From JBCBGF01 sp038526915 (GTDB taxonomy: Bacteria; Pseudomonadota; Alphaproteobacteria; Rhodobacterales; Rhodobacteraceae), in the NCBI GenBank assembly GCA_038526915.1, contig JBCBGF010000001.1:186001-250000 (forward strand): a stretch of DNA of 64,000 bases, in the 5' to 3' direction. A program made the translations under genes and the position numbers. Positions 1-9,506 of this stretch are shown piece by piece. Each line of letters starts with the position of its first letter. Within the stretch, counting starts at the first letter, position 1. The notes below the pieces were generated by a model, which was not told the origin of the DNA, did not search any database, and was given only the letters and a program-made list of their open reading frames with translations.

Positions 1-411
1 AAGCCCGAGAAGACCTAGAACATGGTTGGCGGCCAGTCGGTCATCGATCCGTCGCCGTTTTTCCGGCTGGACCTCAAGACCTAACCGCACGTTCTCAGAT
101 GCTGTGAGGCTGTCGTGCAGGTTGTGGGCCTGAAACACGAACCCTACGCGGCGGCGCATCGCCACCTGTTGCGCCACGGTCGCGCCGCGCAATTCTGTGC
201 CCAGCAGATTGACCGACCCGTCCTGCACCTCACGCAAGCAGCTCACCAACGTCAAAAGCGTTGTTTTGCCCGAACCCGACGGCCCCATCAGAATGGTGAG
301 TGAGCCCGCCGTGACGCTCAGGTTGATGTCAAAGAGCGCCTGCTTCTTGGCATCGCCCTTGCCGAACCAGTGGTTGAGATGACGTACATCTATGGCGGGT
401 TCGTTGCGCAT
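1..411 (-). CDS. ABC transporter ATP-binding subunit, DevA-like (3' end cut off by window)
   Basis: The first 137 codons of an ABC ATPase are visible. The Walker A motif GPSGSGKT lies at residues 43-50, followed by LTLVSCLREVQDGSVNLLG and the Q-loop segment VGFVFQAHNLHDSLT. The signature and Walker B motifs lie beyond the left edge. The ATG at 411 follows the stop of the DevC-like permease by 7 bases, so both belong to one operon. Such ATPases energise DevBCA/MacAB-type exporters that pass substrates from the inner membrane or periplasm to an outer-membrane channel. The substrate is unknown. The frame stays open to base 1, so this looks truncated only by the window. Confidence 0.9.
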   Translation of the reverse strand, partial: MRNEPAIDVRHLNHWFGKGDAKKQALFDINLSVTAGSLTILMGPSGSGKTTLLTLVSCLREVQDGSVNLLGTELRGATVAQQVAMRRRVGFVFQAHNLHDSLTASENVRLGLEVQPEKRRRIDDRLAANHVLGLLGL

Positions 412-418
412 CGCAGGC

Positions 419-1588
419 TCAGAACAGATCAGCCGGTTCGGCCGCGTTGAGTTTGCGCGTCGCAATGGCGCCGGAGACAGTGCAGGCGGCCAGGCTGCCC
501 AAAAGAACTGCGATCGCCAAAGCGGGTGTCATCGCAACCGGCAGGCCCGTAAGGGCGACGAGCAGAGCGTAGAGTCCGAGCGAGATCAGAAGCCCCGGGA
601 TGAAGCCCAGCACAGCAAGGATGACGGCCTCTTCAAAGACAACACCCAGGAAATACTCCGGCCCATACCCCACCGCCTTAAGCGTCGCGTATTCCCGCAA
701 ATGGTCGGCCACGTCGGATGACAGCACTTGATAGACGATCACGATGCCCACGATGATGCCCATCACGACCCCGAAGCCGAAGATGAGGCCTGTGGGCCGT
801 TCGGTCGTTTGAAACCGCAGATCTTCGCTGGCGGCATCTGCAACGGTCCGGATTTGCAGGGTTTCGGGCAGTTCGGCCCTCAGGCGAGCAACGACCGCAT
901 CCGCTTGATGCCCCGCCGCAACCTTGAGCAGGATGTGGTTGGGCGCGCCGCTTGTGCGCGCGGGGAAAAGCCTCAGGAATGTCTGCTCTGACGTGACCAT
1001 GTAGCCGTCCGCGGAAAAGCTGACGCCGCCCTGAAACGTGTTGGCAAAGGCAAGCTGCTGGCCGTTCACCTCGGTCACAAGGGGGCTTTGGGGGCGGATG
1101 CCGGCCATCAGATCGGGATCAAGGCCGCGGGTTTGCTGATCGATGATCGCCACGTTCGGCAACGCAATCGCGCGGGCGTTCCGGCTTATGTCACCACTCA
1201 GGAAATCGAGGTGTTCGGGCTGCAACGCATAGACCTGAAAGGTGGTCTGATCCCCCTCCCGCTCCCACCGGGCATTCGACAGAAAAAGCCCGGTGCCCCG
1301 CGCGACACCCGGATCGGCCAGCGCCTGGAACATCCATTGCCGCGCGACATTGCCGCCCTCGGTCAGGGTGTTGGCATCTTGTGCCGAAATCATGATGTCG
1401 GCGTTGAAGAGGTCATAGCTCTTGATGATCGAGCTGTTCATGCTGCCCATGATGCCGAGCTGCACAAAGACCAGCACTTGCGCGAAGGCCACGCCAGCCA
1501 GAGCCGCGGCCAGGCGGCCGGGATTGTGCGTCAGCTGCATCCACCCCAGCGGCAGGCGGCCAAGGAGGCGTTGCAGAAGTGCGGTCAT
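419..1588 (-). CDS. ABC transporter permease, DevC/MacB-like (FtsX fold)
   Basis: 389 residues. One N-terminal membrane segment lies near residues 25-50. It is followed by a periplasmic domain of about 215 residues, then three hydrophobic segments near 268-290, 318-345 and 350-373, which is the FtsX-type layout of DevC permeases. The start ATG overlaps the stop of the upstream HlyD-like gene (ATGA), and the DevA-like ATPase follows 7 bases downstream, so the three form a DevB-DevC-DevA set. In cyanobacteria DevBCA exports glycolipids; that substrate should not be transferred here. The assignment to the permease family is firm, the cargo unknown. Confidence 0.88.
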   Translation of the reverse strand: MTALLQRLLGRLPLGWMQLTHNPGRLAAALAGVAFAQVLVFVQLGIMGSMNSSIIKSYDLFNADIMISAQDANTLTEGGNVARQWMFQALADPGVARGTGLFLSNARWEREGDQTTFQVYALQPEHLDFLSGDISRNARAIALPNVAIIDQQTRGLDPDLMAGIRPQSPLVTEVNGQQLAFANTFQGGVSFSADGYMVTSEQTFLRLFPARTSGAPNHILLKVAAGHQADAVVARLRAELPETLQIRTVADAASEDLRFQTTERPTGLIFGFGVVMGIIVGIVIVYQVLSSDVADHLREYATLKAVGYGPEYFLGVVFEEAVILAVLGFIPGLLISLGLYALLVALTGLPVAMTPALAIAVLLGSLAACTVSGAIATRKLNAAEPADLF

Positions 1589-2826
1589 TGCGGGGCTGCG
1601 TCGCGCGTGTCGATCCGCGCAATCACCTCAAGGCCGGTATAGCGGCTGGCCAGTTCGGAGCTTTCTGGTGTGAGTGTCACCAGCACCCGCACGATGCGGG
1701 CATCGGTGGCGGCGGCGGTATCGTCTGACACGATCTCTTGACGCTCCACCTCAAGCCCGATCTCCGACACCTCACCCTCCAGCGCGAGACCCACCGCGTC
1801 GGCAAGCACCTCCACGGGTTGGCCCAGCGCGATATCGGCGATCCGGTCCTGATAGACCTCGACCTCGGCCATCATCCGCGAGGTATCGCCGATGCGCATT
1901 AGCGTCTGCCCACCTACCGATTGACCGACCTGCGCATCAATGGCCAGCACCGTCCCGCTGATCGGCGCGGTCACCTGCGCGCGTGCCAGGTCAAGCCGGG
2001 CGCGGTCCGCTTCGATCCGCGCGGCCTCCAGCGTGCGTTCGGCGACGATGACGTCGTTCTGCGCGGAGAGATCTCCTGCCTCATAGCGGGCAAGCGTGGC
2101 TGCCGCGCGTTCGCGGCTTTGCTGCGATTGGCGCGCGGCGGCGGCGGCTTGGTCAAGCGCGGATTGGGTGGCGACGCCCCGATCAAAGAGCGCGCGCACA
2201 CGAACCAGATCCTGCGCGGCGACATCGGCTGCCGCCGCCGCCTCATCCAGCGTTGCCTCCGCCTCTGCGATGCTGAGAGAGACGCTTTGCCGGGTGCGGG
2301 CGAGGTTGGCCTCTTGCAAAGCGACGTTCGCTTCGGCGGCCAGCACGGCGCTTTGCAGGGCGGCCTCGTTGTCAAGGAGGGCCAACAGGTCGCCCTGTGC
2401 CACGCGGGCGCCGGTGGACACCTTCAACTCGGCAAGCCGCGCGTCACCTGCCCCGAAAGGTGGTGCAACGGGCGAGACATCGCCTCGGGGCAGGATACGG
2501 GCGAGGCCGACGACGTCCGTGGGCTGCAAGGTTGCAGCCACGTCTTCCGGCAGAACCACATCGGCAGGCAGCGCGATGGGGCTGGAGGAACCGCCGCCCG
2601 GGGCAAGCCCGAAGGTGCGGAAAAACGCCTGCAGCGACGGGGGCTGGAAGTAGAGGCCGATAATGCCGCCCGTGGCGAGCAGAAGCATCACGGTCGGCAC
2701 AAGAAGAAGTCGGCGGCGTGGCGACCTATCGCGTCGCGCTTGCGCCGGTGGTGCTGTCCGATCCACGACCTCCAGCGGCAGATCGTCATCTCCTGAGGTA
2801 TCGGGGCCGGGGTCTTTCTCGGTCAT
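1585..2826 (-). CDS. HlyD/DevB-family periplasmic adaptor
   Basis: 413 residues from the ATG at 2826; earlier in-frame starts fall inside the preceding RND gene and are unlikely. An acidic N-terminus precedes one membrane anchor (about 40-60). Then come a lipoyl/barrel-sandwich half (VSPVAPPFGAGDARLAELKVSTGARVAQGDLLALL), long Ala/Gln/Arg-rich coiled-coil hairpin helices, the returning half (APISGTVLAIDAQVGQSVGG) and a beta-barrel region. It should join the DevC/DevA ABC pump to an outer-membrane channel. It starts 8 bases after the RND gene stop and overlaps devC by 4 bases. Confidence 0.88.
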   Translation of the reverse strand: MTEKDPGPDTSGDDDLPLEVVDRTAPPAQARRDRSPRRRLLLVPTVMLLLATGGIIGLYFQPPSLQAFFRTFGLAPGGGSSSPIALPADVVLPEDVAATLQPTDVVGLARILPRGDVSPVAPPFGAGDARLAELKVSTGARVAQGDLLALLDNEAALQSAVLAAEANVALQEANLARTRQSVSLSIAEAEATLDEAAAAADVAAQDLVRVRALFDRGVATQSALDQAAAAARQSQQSRERAAATLARYEAGDLSAQNDVIVAERTLEAARIEADRARLDLARAQVTAPISGTVLAIDAQVGQSVGGQTLMRIGDTSRMMAEVEVYQDRIADIALGQPVEVLADAVGLALEGEVSEIGLEVERQEIVSDDTAAATDARIVRVLVTLTPESSELASRYTGLEVIARIDTRDAAPQ

Positions 2827-2833
2827 TGCTGCC

Positions 2834-5800
2834 TCACTCCGCCGCGACCTTGCGCTCCGCCACAGCCGGCTCGGCCATCGGCACGACACCTGTGCCTTGG
2901 GTCGGAGCCGTCCCGCTTGCATCGGGCGCCAAGGCACGGCCCAGGCGGCCAATGGCGTGCGTCACACGCGCCTGCAGGACAAACACCGCAGGGACGCAGA
3001 CGATCACGATCAGCGTGCCGAACAACACGCCATAGCCGATTGAGACCGCCAGCGGGATCAGGAACTGCGCCTGAAGCGACGTCTCCATGATCAGCGGGAA
3101 CACCCCAAGGAAGGTTGTCAGCGACGTCAACAGGATCGGGCGGAACCGCTCTTTGGTGCCGCGCACTACCGCCTCTTGCAGGTCGAGCCCTTCTGCAAGG
3201 TACTCGTTGTAGAGGTCGACCATCACCAGGGAGTTATTGATGACGACACCGGCCAAACCGATGATCCCGAAGATCGACAACAGCGTCAGCGGCAGCCCCA
3301 TAATGAGATGCCCCGCCACAGCCCCCACCAGCCCCAGCGGGATGGCCAGCATAACCACAACCGGCTGGATGTAGGATCGGAAGATCAACGCCAGAAGCGC
3401 AAAGATCACGAAAAGCGCGATGGCAACTGCCTGGCCAAGGGCGGCAGCGGCATCCCCCTGCGTGCGCTGTTCGCCGCCGAAATCGACGATCAGGCCGTCG
3501 TAGCGCTCGGTAAGGACAGGGATGATGTCGCCTTGGATAATTCCGTTGGCCTCTTGGCCCGTAATCACCGCAGGGTCCACATCCGCCGTGACGGTCGTGA
3601 TCTGCCGCCCGTTTCGGCGCAGAATTTCGGAGGGGGCCAGCCCTTCCTCCACCCGTGCAACGGCGGAGAGGGGGATGACGTCGCCCGATGGCGTGGTCAC
3701 CCAACTGTCGAGCAAATCGGCAAGGCTGTCGCGATCTTCTGCAGGATAGCGCACCATCACCGCGACGTTGTCGGCCCCGCGCTGCACGGTGGTTGCCTCC
3801 AGCCCAAAGAACCCGGCGCGGGTCTGGGTGGCGAGGTCTTCCAGCGTCACTCCCCAAATGCGTGCGTCTTCCCGCAGCGCGAGGCGGTATTCGGTGAGAC
3901 CGGCAGAGTTGTCATCGCGGATCGAGAACACGCCCGGGATCGCCCGCAGGCTCTCGCGAAGGTCCGCCACCACGGGCGCGATGTCCTGCCCATCGGGCAG
4001 CGACAGCTCAACCGCGATTGGATCGCCTGCACCGACAAGTTGCGCCGAGACGGTCAGGCTGTTGACCCCCGGCACATCCCCGATGGCCGCCAGCCAAGCC
4101 GTCTCAAAATCCGATGTCGGCCAGTCGCGCAGTTCGGGGTCGGTGATCTCGACGACGACATTGGCAACCGTCGCCCCGCTTGAGACCTGCCCGCCACCGG
4201 GCCCACCTTGCGCGGGGCCAAGGCCCACAACCACGTTCTGCCCCACCAAGACAGGTGGTGCACCTGCGCTCAGCCGCTCCTGAATGGTCGCTGCTGCGTC
4301 TTCGGCGGCCAGGCGCACGTCTTCGGCCACCCGCTCGGTCATCGCGAAGGTGGTCCCGTCGCTCATCTCGATGCTCGCGGTCACGAAGGTACCGTCGATG
4401 GACGGGAAGAAGTTGAACCGCACATAGCCATGGGCCAACAGGCCGAACGTGACGATCATCAACGCCGCGGCCCCAGCGATGGGGATCAGAACCCGACGCG
4501 TGGTAAACCGCAGCACTGCGTCAAGCGGGCCATGGATAAACGCCTGAAGCACGCGGTCGACGCAAGCGCGCAGAAGGCGGAGCACCCGCAGTACAAGGTT
4601 CGGCTTGTAGTCCGGCGACACATCGAGCTTTGAAAGGTTGCGCGGCAGGATGAAGAGCGCCTGCAACAGCGACATCACCAGTACGATCATCACCACGAGC
4701 GGAATGTCGGAGAGGAACTTGCCCAGCGTGCCGGGCAATTCCAGGAGCGGCCAGAACGCCACAAGCGTTGTTACGGTGGAGAACACCACCGGCACCGCGA
4801 TCCGTTGGGTGGCGCGCACTGCCGCCTCTTGCGGCGACATCCCCCGTTCGTTGTAGGTATAGACGTTCTCAGAGACGACGATCGCGTTGTCGACGATGAT
4901 CCCGATGGCGAGGATAAACCCGAAGAGCGAGATCATGTTGATCGACATGCCAAGTGCGGCCATCGCCGCAAGGGCCGCCGAGAACGAGACGGCAATGCCC
5001 ACGGCAGACCATGCGGCAAGGCGAAAGTCCAGAAATAGAGCAAGGCAGGCCACAACCAGCGCGAGGCCAATCACCGCATTCGTCAAAAGCAGGTCCAGAC
5101 GCGACTGCAATTCGCGCGCATCGTTCTGCCAGACCGTGGCTGAGACGCCTTCCTGCAAGGATGGCTGAAAGCTCTCGGTCAGATACGCCTGCGCCGCATC
5201 GACAATTTCCAGAACCTGCTCTTCCCCCACCCGAAAGACGTTGACCGAGACCGAGCGCTCGCCGTTAAAGGAGGCCGACAGATCAGTGTCTTCGAACCCG
5301 TCGGTGACTGTGGCAACGTCACGTAGAAACAGGCGCCCGCCGTTCTCGCCTGTGCGCAACACGATGTTCTCGAAATCGGTCTGCGTATAGTTCCGCCCCA
5401 CTGTTCGGATGGGGAAACTCACCGTATCGGTATCAATCGCGCCGCCTGGTAGCTCGAGCGAGTTCTGGCGGATCGCGTTTGCCACTTCCGTCATGTTGAG
5501 CCCGTAGGCCCGCAAGGTGTCGCGATCGACCTCCACCGTCACCTCATAGTCGCGCCGATTGGCGACCTCGACATAAGAGATCGCATCAAGCAGTAACAAC
5601 TCGTCGCGCAGCCGTTCCGCCTCTTCGGTCAGAACACGCTCGCTCGCTGTGCCGTGGACGGCGATCTCAAGCACACGCGAGGAATTGGTGGATTGCGTGA
5701 CTACAGGCTCTTCGGCGTCTTCGGGGAAGACATCAATGCTGTCGATCTCGGTTCGGATCTCATCCAGTTTTTCCTGCAGGTCTTCCCCAAGCAGGAACGT

Positions 5801-6082
5801 CACCGTTACACCACCGCGACCCTCCGAGATGCTGGCGGTGATCTCATCGATCCCGTCGACCGCCGTCAGCTCATCCTCGATGGGCCGCACGACGCTTTCC
5901 TGGATCTCGGTCGGCGAGGCGCCGGGATAGCTGACCGAGATGTTCACACTGTCGAGCGTGATCTCGGGAAACGTTTTCTGCGCGATCGAAATGGCCGACA
6001 GCGCGCCCAGCGCGCCCACGAGGATGATCGTAAGCATTGCGGCAACGGGATGCTCCCCACACCAGCGGATCGCGGCGTTCAT
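2834..6082 (-). CDS. RND-family efflux permease
   Basis: 1082 residues, full length for a proton-driven RND pump. Two pseudo-repeats are visible, each with a membrane helix, a large periplasmic loop (about 35-335 and 565-880) and a bundle of membrane helices. The N-terminus has the usual family pattern with VSYPGASPTEIQESVVRPIEDEL. The TM4 proton-relay region reads GIIVDNAIVVSENV, so the AcrB-type Asp-Asp pair is Asp-Asn, as in several other RND subfamilies. The start overlaps the stop of the upstream adaptor (ATGA). No outer-membrane channel gene is adjacent, so a shared TolC-like protein is probably used. Substrate unknown. Confidence 0.93.
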   Translation of the reverse strand: MNAAIRWCGEHPVAAMLTIILVGALGALSAISIAQKTFPEITLDSVNISVSYPGASPTEIQESVVRPIEDELTAVDGIDEITASISEGRGGVTVTFLLGEDLQEKLDEIRTEIDSIDVFPEDAEEPVVTQSTNSSRVLEIAVHGTASERVLTEEAERLRDELLLLDAISYVEVANRRDYEVTVEVDRDTLRAYGLNMTEVANAIRQNSLELPGGAIDTDTVSFPIRTVGRNYTQTDFENIVLRTGENGGRLFLRDVATVTDGFEDTDLSASFNGERSVSVNVFRVGEEQVLEIVDAAQAYLTESFQPSLQEGVSATVWQNDARELQSRLDLLLTNAVIGLALVVACLALFLDFRLAAWSAVGIAVSFSAALAAMAALGMSINMISLFGFILAIGIIVDNAIVVSENVYTYNERGMSPQEAAVRATQRIAVPVVFSTVTTLVAFWPLLELPGTLGKFLSDIPLVVMIVLVMSLLQALFILPRNLSKLDVSPDYKPNLVLRVLRLLRACVDRVLQAFIHGPLDAVLRFTTRRVLIPIAGAAALMIVTFGLLAHGYVRFNFFPSIDGTFVTASIEMSDGTTFAMTERVAEDVRLAAEDAAATIQERLSAGAPPVLVGQNVVVGLGPAQGGPGGGQVSSGATVANVVVEITDPELRDWPTSDFETAWLAAIGDVPGVNSLTVSAQLVGAGDPIAVELSLPDGQDIAPVVADLRESLRAIPGVFSIRDDNSAGLTEYRLALREDARIWGVTLEDLATQTRAGFFGLEATTVQRGADNVAVMVRYPAEDRDSLADLLDSWVTTPSGDVIPLSAVARVEEGLAPSEILRRNGRQITTVTADVDPAVITGQEANGIIQGDIIPVLTERYDGLIVDFGGEQRTQGDAAAALGQAVAIALFVIFALLALIFRSYIQPVVVMLAIPLGLVGAVAGHLIMGLPLTLLSIFGIIGLAGVVINNSLVMVDLYNEYLAEGLDLQEAVVRGTKERFRPILLTSLTTFLGVFPLIMETSLQAQFLIPLAVSIGYGVLFGTLIVIVCVPAVFVLQARVTHAIGRLGRALAPDASGTAPTQGTGVVPMAEPAVAERKVAAE

Positions 6083-7314
6083 TGCGACGCCTCCGTGGCC
6101 AGCGCCGCCTGGTCTGCACTATCACCCGCATCACGCAGGGCCATCCCCGGCACGGGCGCGGCCAGCGCGGTGAGAATGACGGCCGCCTCCTGCGGTGGAT
6201 CCTGCACTTCGACAAACGACCACTCGCCATCCACATGCACCCGGCGGGCCGGAATGATCCGCAGCGCATCCCCGTCGTTTAGCCACAGCGCATTGCCGCC
6301 GCGAACGGCTACAGAGGGCACGCGGTAGATGTTTTCGCGCGCGGCCCCGTCGATCAACACATTGGCGAACGCGTTGATCAGAGCCGGCGGCGCGCCCGAG
6401 GCAAGATCTGTCTCTTCGCCGTTGCCTTCGACACCGATCAGAGTGTCCAATCGCACCGCCGCCGTCAGCGTGCGGGTCGCGCGGTCGAGCTGGGGTTCGA
6501 CCCGGGCGATATACCCGCTCCATTGAAACACATAGTCAGCAAAGGGGATATCGATCCGGGCGCGGGGCTGTGCGCCGGCAAACAGGCCGGGGATCAAAGC
6601 CGCATCCGCTTGGCGGATGGCGATGTCGACTTCCAGTTCATCCGGCGTGAAGGCTTCGGCCAGCACCTGGCCGGGGTTGACCACATCGCCAACCTCCACC
6701 GCCTTTGTCAGGATCGACCCATCGAAGGGCGCACGAATGCGCCGGTCCTCTATCGCGATCTCTGCCGCTGCCCGGGCCGCCCGGAGCCCTTCCAAGTTGG
6801 CCTCAAGCTCGGTGATTTGTGATTGCAGCTGATCCACCTGCGTGCGCGACGCGACCTGCCGTTCAAAGAGCGACTGTGTGCGCTCCAAGTCATCCTGCAA
6901 CTGGCGCAACCGCGCCTCAGACGCCGCGATATTCGCATCGGTCTGGGTCAGCGTCGTCTGCTGCGCGCGGTCATCGATCTGGACGAGAACATCGCCTTCC
7001 GCAAAGGCACCGCGATTGATGATTGCCGGGTGTACCTCTGTCACAAGACCCGAGGCCTGCGCCGCGACCGCCACCTGCCGAAACGGCAGCACAAACCCTT
7101 CGCCGCGGATCGGCAGCGGGCCCTCATGCCGTGTCAACGCACCGGTTTCCACCAGCGCCACTGGCCGCTCGATGGGCGTGGCTTCCACGACCTCGCGGTT
7201 CTCGCCGAGATAGCGGAAGCCGAAAACACCGCCCGCAACAATCGCTGCAGCCACGAGCAACCAGAACGCTTCCCGCGCGATGGTCAGTGCAGTCCCAAGG
7301 GTTTTGCGAAACAT
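6079..7314 (-). CDS. RND efflux periplasmic adaptor (membrane fusion protein)
   Basis: 411 residues from the ATG at 7314, chosen over a longer frame because AAGGAG lies 8 bases upstream. A membrane anchor at about 14-32 is followed by the lipoyl half-motif (VTEVHPAIINRGAFAEGDVLVQIDD), a coiled coil with SEARLRQLQDDLERTQSLFERQ, and the second half-motif (RAPFDGSILTKAVEVGDVVNPGQVL). It is the first gene of a five-gene operon and overlaps the RND pump gene by 4 bases. The palindrome at 7325-7346 abuts its ribosome site, so a repressor, most simply the divergent TetR protein, should control it. Confidence 0.9.
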   Translation of the reverse strand: MFRKTLGTALTIAREAFWLLVAAAIVAGGVFGFRYLGENREVVEATPIERPVALVETGALTRHEGPLPIRGEGFVLPFRQVAVAAQASGLVTEVHPAIINRGAFAEGDVLVQIDDRAQQTTLTQTDANIAASEARLRQLQDDLERTQSLFERQVASRTQVDQLQSQITELEANLEGLRAARAAAEIAIEDRRIRAPFDGSILTKAVEVGDVVNPGQVLAEAFTPDELEVDIAIRQADAALIPGLFAGAQPRARIDIPFADYVFQWSGYIARVEPQLDRATRTLTAAVRLDTLIGVEGNGEETDLASGAPPALINAFANVLIDGAARENIYRVPSVAVRGGNALWLNDGDALRIIPARRVHVDGEWSFVEVQDPPQEAAVILTALAAPVPGMALRDAGDSADQAALATEASQ

Positions 7315-7324
7315 GGATGTCTCC

Positions 7325-7346
7325 TTGCTGACAATACTGTCAGCAA
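7325..7346. promoter_or_regulatory. Perfect palindrome, probable TetR operator
   Basis: The arms TTGCTGACA and TGTCAGCAA are perfect reverse complements separated by ATAC. The site sits between the adaptor gene (ATG at 7314, minus strand) and the divergent TetR gene, directly upstream of the adaptor's AAGGAG. A further TACTGACA half-site lies just before the TetR ATG at 7461. Position and symmetry fit an operator for the adjacent TetR repressor; which protein binds is inferred. Confidence 0.75.
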
Positions 7347-7460
7347 CTAGGAGGAATTGGCAATCTTCAACCCGCTCGACTATGCTTTTTCCGAACGGGA
7401 TGCGCGCGAAATCGCACAATGCCGGTTTTTGTAGCGCTTTGGGACCCTAAGATACTGACA

Positions 7461-8084
7461 ATGACCGCCCCAAGCGACAGCCCTGCCTATCGCCGCCGCA
7501 AAGCCGACCGCCCCGATGAAATCATCGCGGCCGCCCTACACGAATTTCACGACCGCGGCTTTGCTGGGGCCAGCATGGCGCGCATTGCCAAGGGCGCAGG
7601 CGTGTCCCGCGCGACGCTTTACCTTTACTTCGAGAACAAGGAGGCGTTGTTCCTCGCCGTGGCCGAGGAGGCCATGTCGGGGTTCACGCGCGCCGCCAGC
7701 GAAAAGATCGAGATCGGCGATCATACGACCGAAGACACGCTGCGCGCGCTCTTCAGCCAGTTCTACCGCACAATGATGAGCACCAAGAACGGCGCGCTTT
7801 TGCGCATTCTCATCTCGGAAGGCCCCGCGATGCCGCATCTGGTGGAAGCCTATCACTCTCAGATCCTCACCACGGGGCGCACCCTCCTCGAGCGGATCAT
7901 TGCCCGGGGGATCGCGCGTGGAGAGGTAAGGCCAGACTCAGCCGGCCGCATCCCGCAAATTCTAATCGCGCCCGCAATGTTCTACGCGATCCATTCTATG
8001 GTCTTCGGATCAGTTGAAACCCTGGACGAAGACAGTTTCGCAGAGGCGCATCTCGACCTCGTAATGCGCGGGATTGGAACTTAA
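7461..8084 (+). CDS. TetR/AcrR-family transcriptional regulator
   Basis: 207 residues from the ATG at 7461; an alternative ATG lies at 7419 and neither has a strong ribosome site. The N-terminal helix-turn-helix domain reads EIIAAALHEFHDRGFAGASMARIAKGAGVSRATLYLYFENKEALF, the typical TetR pattern. The C-terminal ligand-binding half is variable, resembling TetR_C_7-like regulators. It is transcribed divergently from the efflux operon with a perfect palindrome between them, so it most likely represses that operon and perhaps itself. Inducer unknown. Confidence 0.88.
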   Translation: MTAPSDSPAYRRRKADRPDEIIAAALHEFHDRGFAGASMARIAKGAGVSRATLYLYFENKEALFLAVAEEAMSGFTRAASEKIEIGDHTTEDTLRALFSQFYRTMMSTKNGALLRILISEGPAMPHLVEAYHSQILTTGRTLLERIIARGIARGEVRPDSAGRIPQILIAPAMFYAIHSMVFGSVETLDEDSFAEAHLDLVMRGIGT

Positions 8085-8404
8085 CAGAGGCTTAAACGTG
8101 CATGCCTGAACACAAATGACAGTCTTTGAGATCAGGGTCTGGTCAACTGGTTCCGGGCCACTGATTTGGGCTTTCGTCAGCGTGGTTGCTGGGACCGGTG
8201 GCCGCATGATGAGTGCCTGACGCGGTTGGGATGCGCGGGCCTGAAGCGGATGATCGAGGTGTCTTTGTGACAAAACTGTATGCGTCTTGTCGCGCTGCGG
8301 AAGCTGTAACCCCCCCTCACGCCACGCAAGCATTATCCTGTGACCAAGGGCGGACAGTGCCAAGCGAAACTTAAAAAGCCAACACCGCCGACAGGCCAGC
8401 TAGC
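8085..8404. other. Intergenic stretch without a recognisable gene
   Basis: Lies between the 3' ends of the TetR gene and the AraC gene, which converge. Short readable frames exist on both strands, but none has a ribosome site or a familiar motif. No terminator hairpin with a T-run was seen. Confidence 0.5.
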
Positions 8405-9283
8405 TCACTGCCGAACCAAGTCGTGTTTGGGAGAAGTTCCAAACTTGCGGGCGTACTCACGACTGAATTGCGCAGGGCTTTCGTATCCCACCTCAAAGCA
8501 CACTTCAGATACAGAGCGGGCTTGGCTCGTGAGCCTGTTGCGCGCATCAACCAGCCGCAAATCCTTTTGAAACTGAAGCGGCGACGTTCCGGTGACCCGC
8601 TTGAAGTTCTTGTAGAAAGCCGAAGCGCTCATATTGACGCGGTCCGCAAGCTCCGGGATGGACAGTGATTCCGAATAGCTCTCGCGGATCAGGCCAATGG
8701 CCGTGTTGATCTGACTTGGGATGCTCGCAGGCGCAAGAAGCTGGCGTAGCATGCCGCCATTCGGTGCGAGCAACAGGTGATAGTGGATCTCCTTCAGAAG
8801 CACCGGTGCGAGCACGCGGCCTTCGATCGTCGATTGCTCCAAGTGCAGATAACGTCCCACGGCGTCGACCAAGGCCGGGCTTGCGATGTGGCTATGCACA
8901 ACGCTCGTTGAGGCGTCGTCATATCCTTCCGCCTGGATTTCCCCATCGATGCTTCGAAGAAGCTCAAGATCAATTGGAATGATCGCCGCGAGATAAGGCA
9001 TCTTCGCATCGGCGCCGGTAATGCGGGACACAATCGGGACATCGTGGCTGACGATGACGGCATCTCCTTGCGTCGCGATTACGGTCTGCCCGCCGGCAAT
9101 GATCTCTTTGCCGCCTTGGACGACGAGGCAGACCACCGGCTCGTATATCATCGCGTTGAATGCGGTCGTTGCCGTCTCGCGCAAGCAACGAACATAGGTG
9201 TTCTTGCGCGTGATGCCGGCGTGCGAACAGGTTTGATCGAGAGCGGCCCATTCAACGGGTTTGATCAAGTCGGCGATATCCAT
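8405..9283 (-). CDS. AraC-family regulator with AraC_N (cupin-like) sensor domain
   Basis: 292 residues. The N-terminal half is the AraC_N type found beside reductase genes (YEPVVCLVVQGGKEIIAGGQTVIATQGDAVIVSHDVPIVSRI). The C-terminal half carries two helix-turn-helix motifs (SIPELADRVNMSASAFYKNFKRVTG and SVSEVCFEVGYESPAQFSREYARKFG). AAGGA precedes the ATG at 9283. The Tat-targeted SDR gene lies upstream on the same strand, and a second regulator of the same architecture lies at 10733-11608, so the two look like related paralogues controlling neighbouring SDR genes. Effector unknown. Confidence 0.9.
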   Translation of the reverse strand: MDIADLIKPVEWAALDQTCSHAGITRKNTYVRCLRETATTAFNAMIYEPVVCLVVQGGKEIIAGGQTVIATQGDAVIVSHDVPIVSRITGADAKMPYLAAIIPIDLELLRSIDGEIQAEGYDDASTSVVHSHIASPALVDAVGRYLHLEQSTIEGRVLAPVLLKEIHYHLLLAPNGGMLRQLLAPASIPSQINTAIGLIRESYSESLSIPELADRVNMSASAFYKNFKRVTGTSPLQFQKDLRLVDARNRLTSQARSVSEVCFEVGYESPAQFSREYARKFGTSPKHDLVRQ

Positions 9284-9506
9284 TTTGTCCGGTCCTTTGT
9301 AGCGGTGTCATCTGAGGGTGTTCGCGCGTTGGAAAGCTGGCGCTGATCGGCGCGAGGCCCGATCAGTTGGTTGAATTCGGGAAGAGCCAGCCGATGGCAC
9401 GACTGGTTCCCCCGGGCTTTGGACGACCGGTTCGGCAAGGCAGCATGTGGTTCGGCGGGGTGTCAGCCGCACTTGCTGGTTCAGCGTCCATCGTTTCGGC
9501 TGAAGA

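Noticed and set aside
8100..8272. A readable plus-strand stretch that might be a transposase remnant
   Set aside because: No catalytic motif, start or terminal repeats could be identified.
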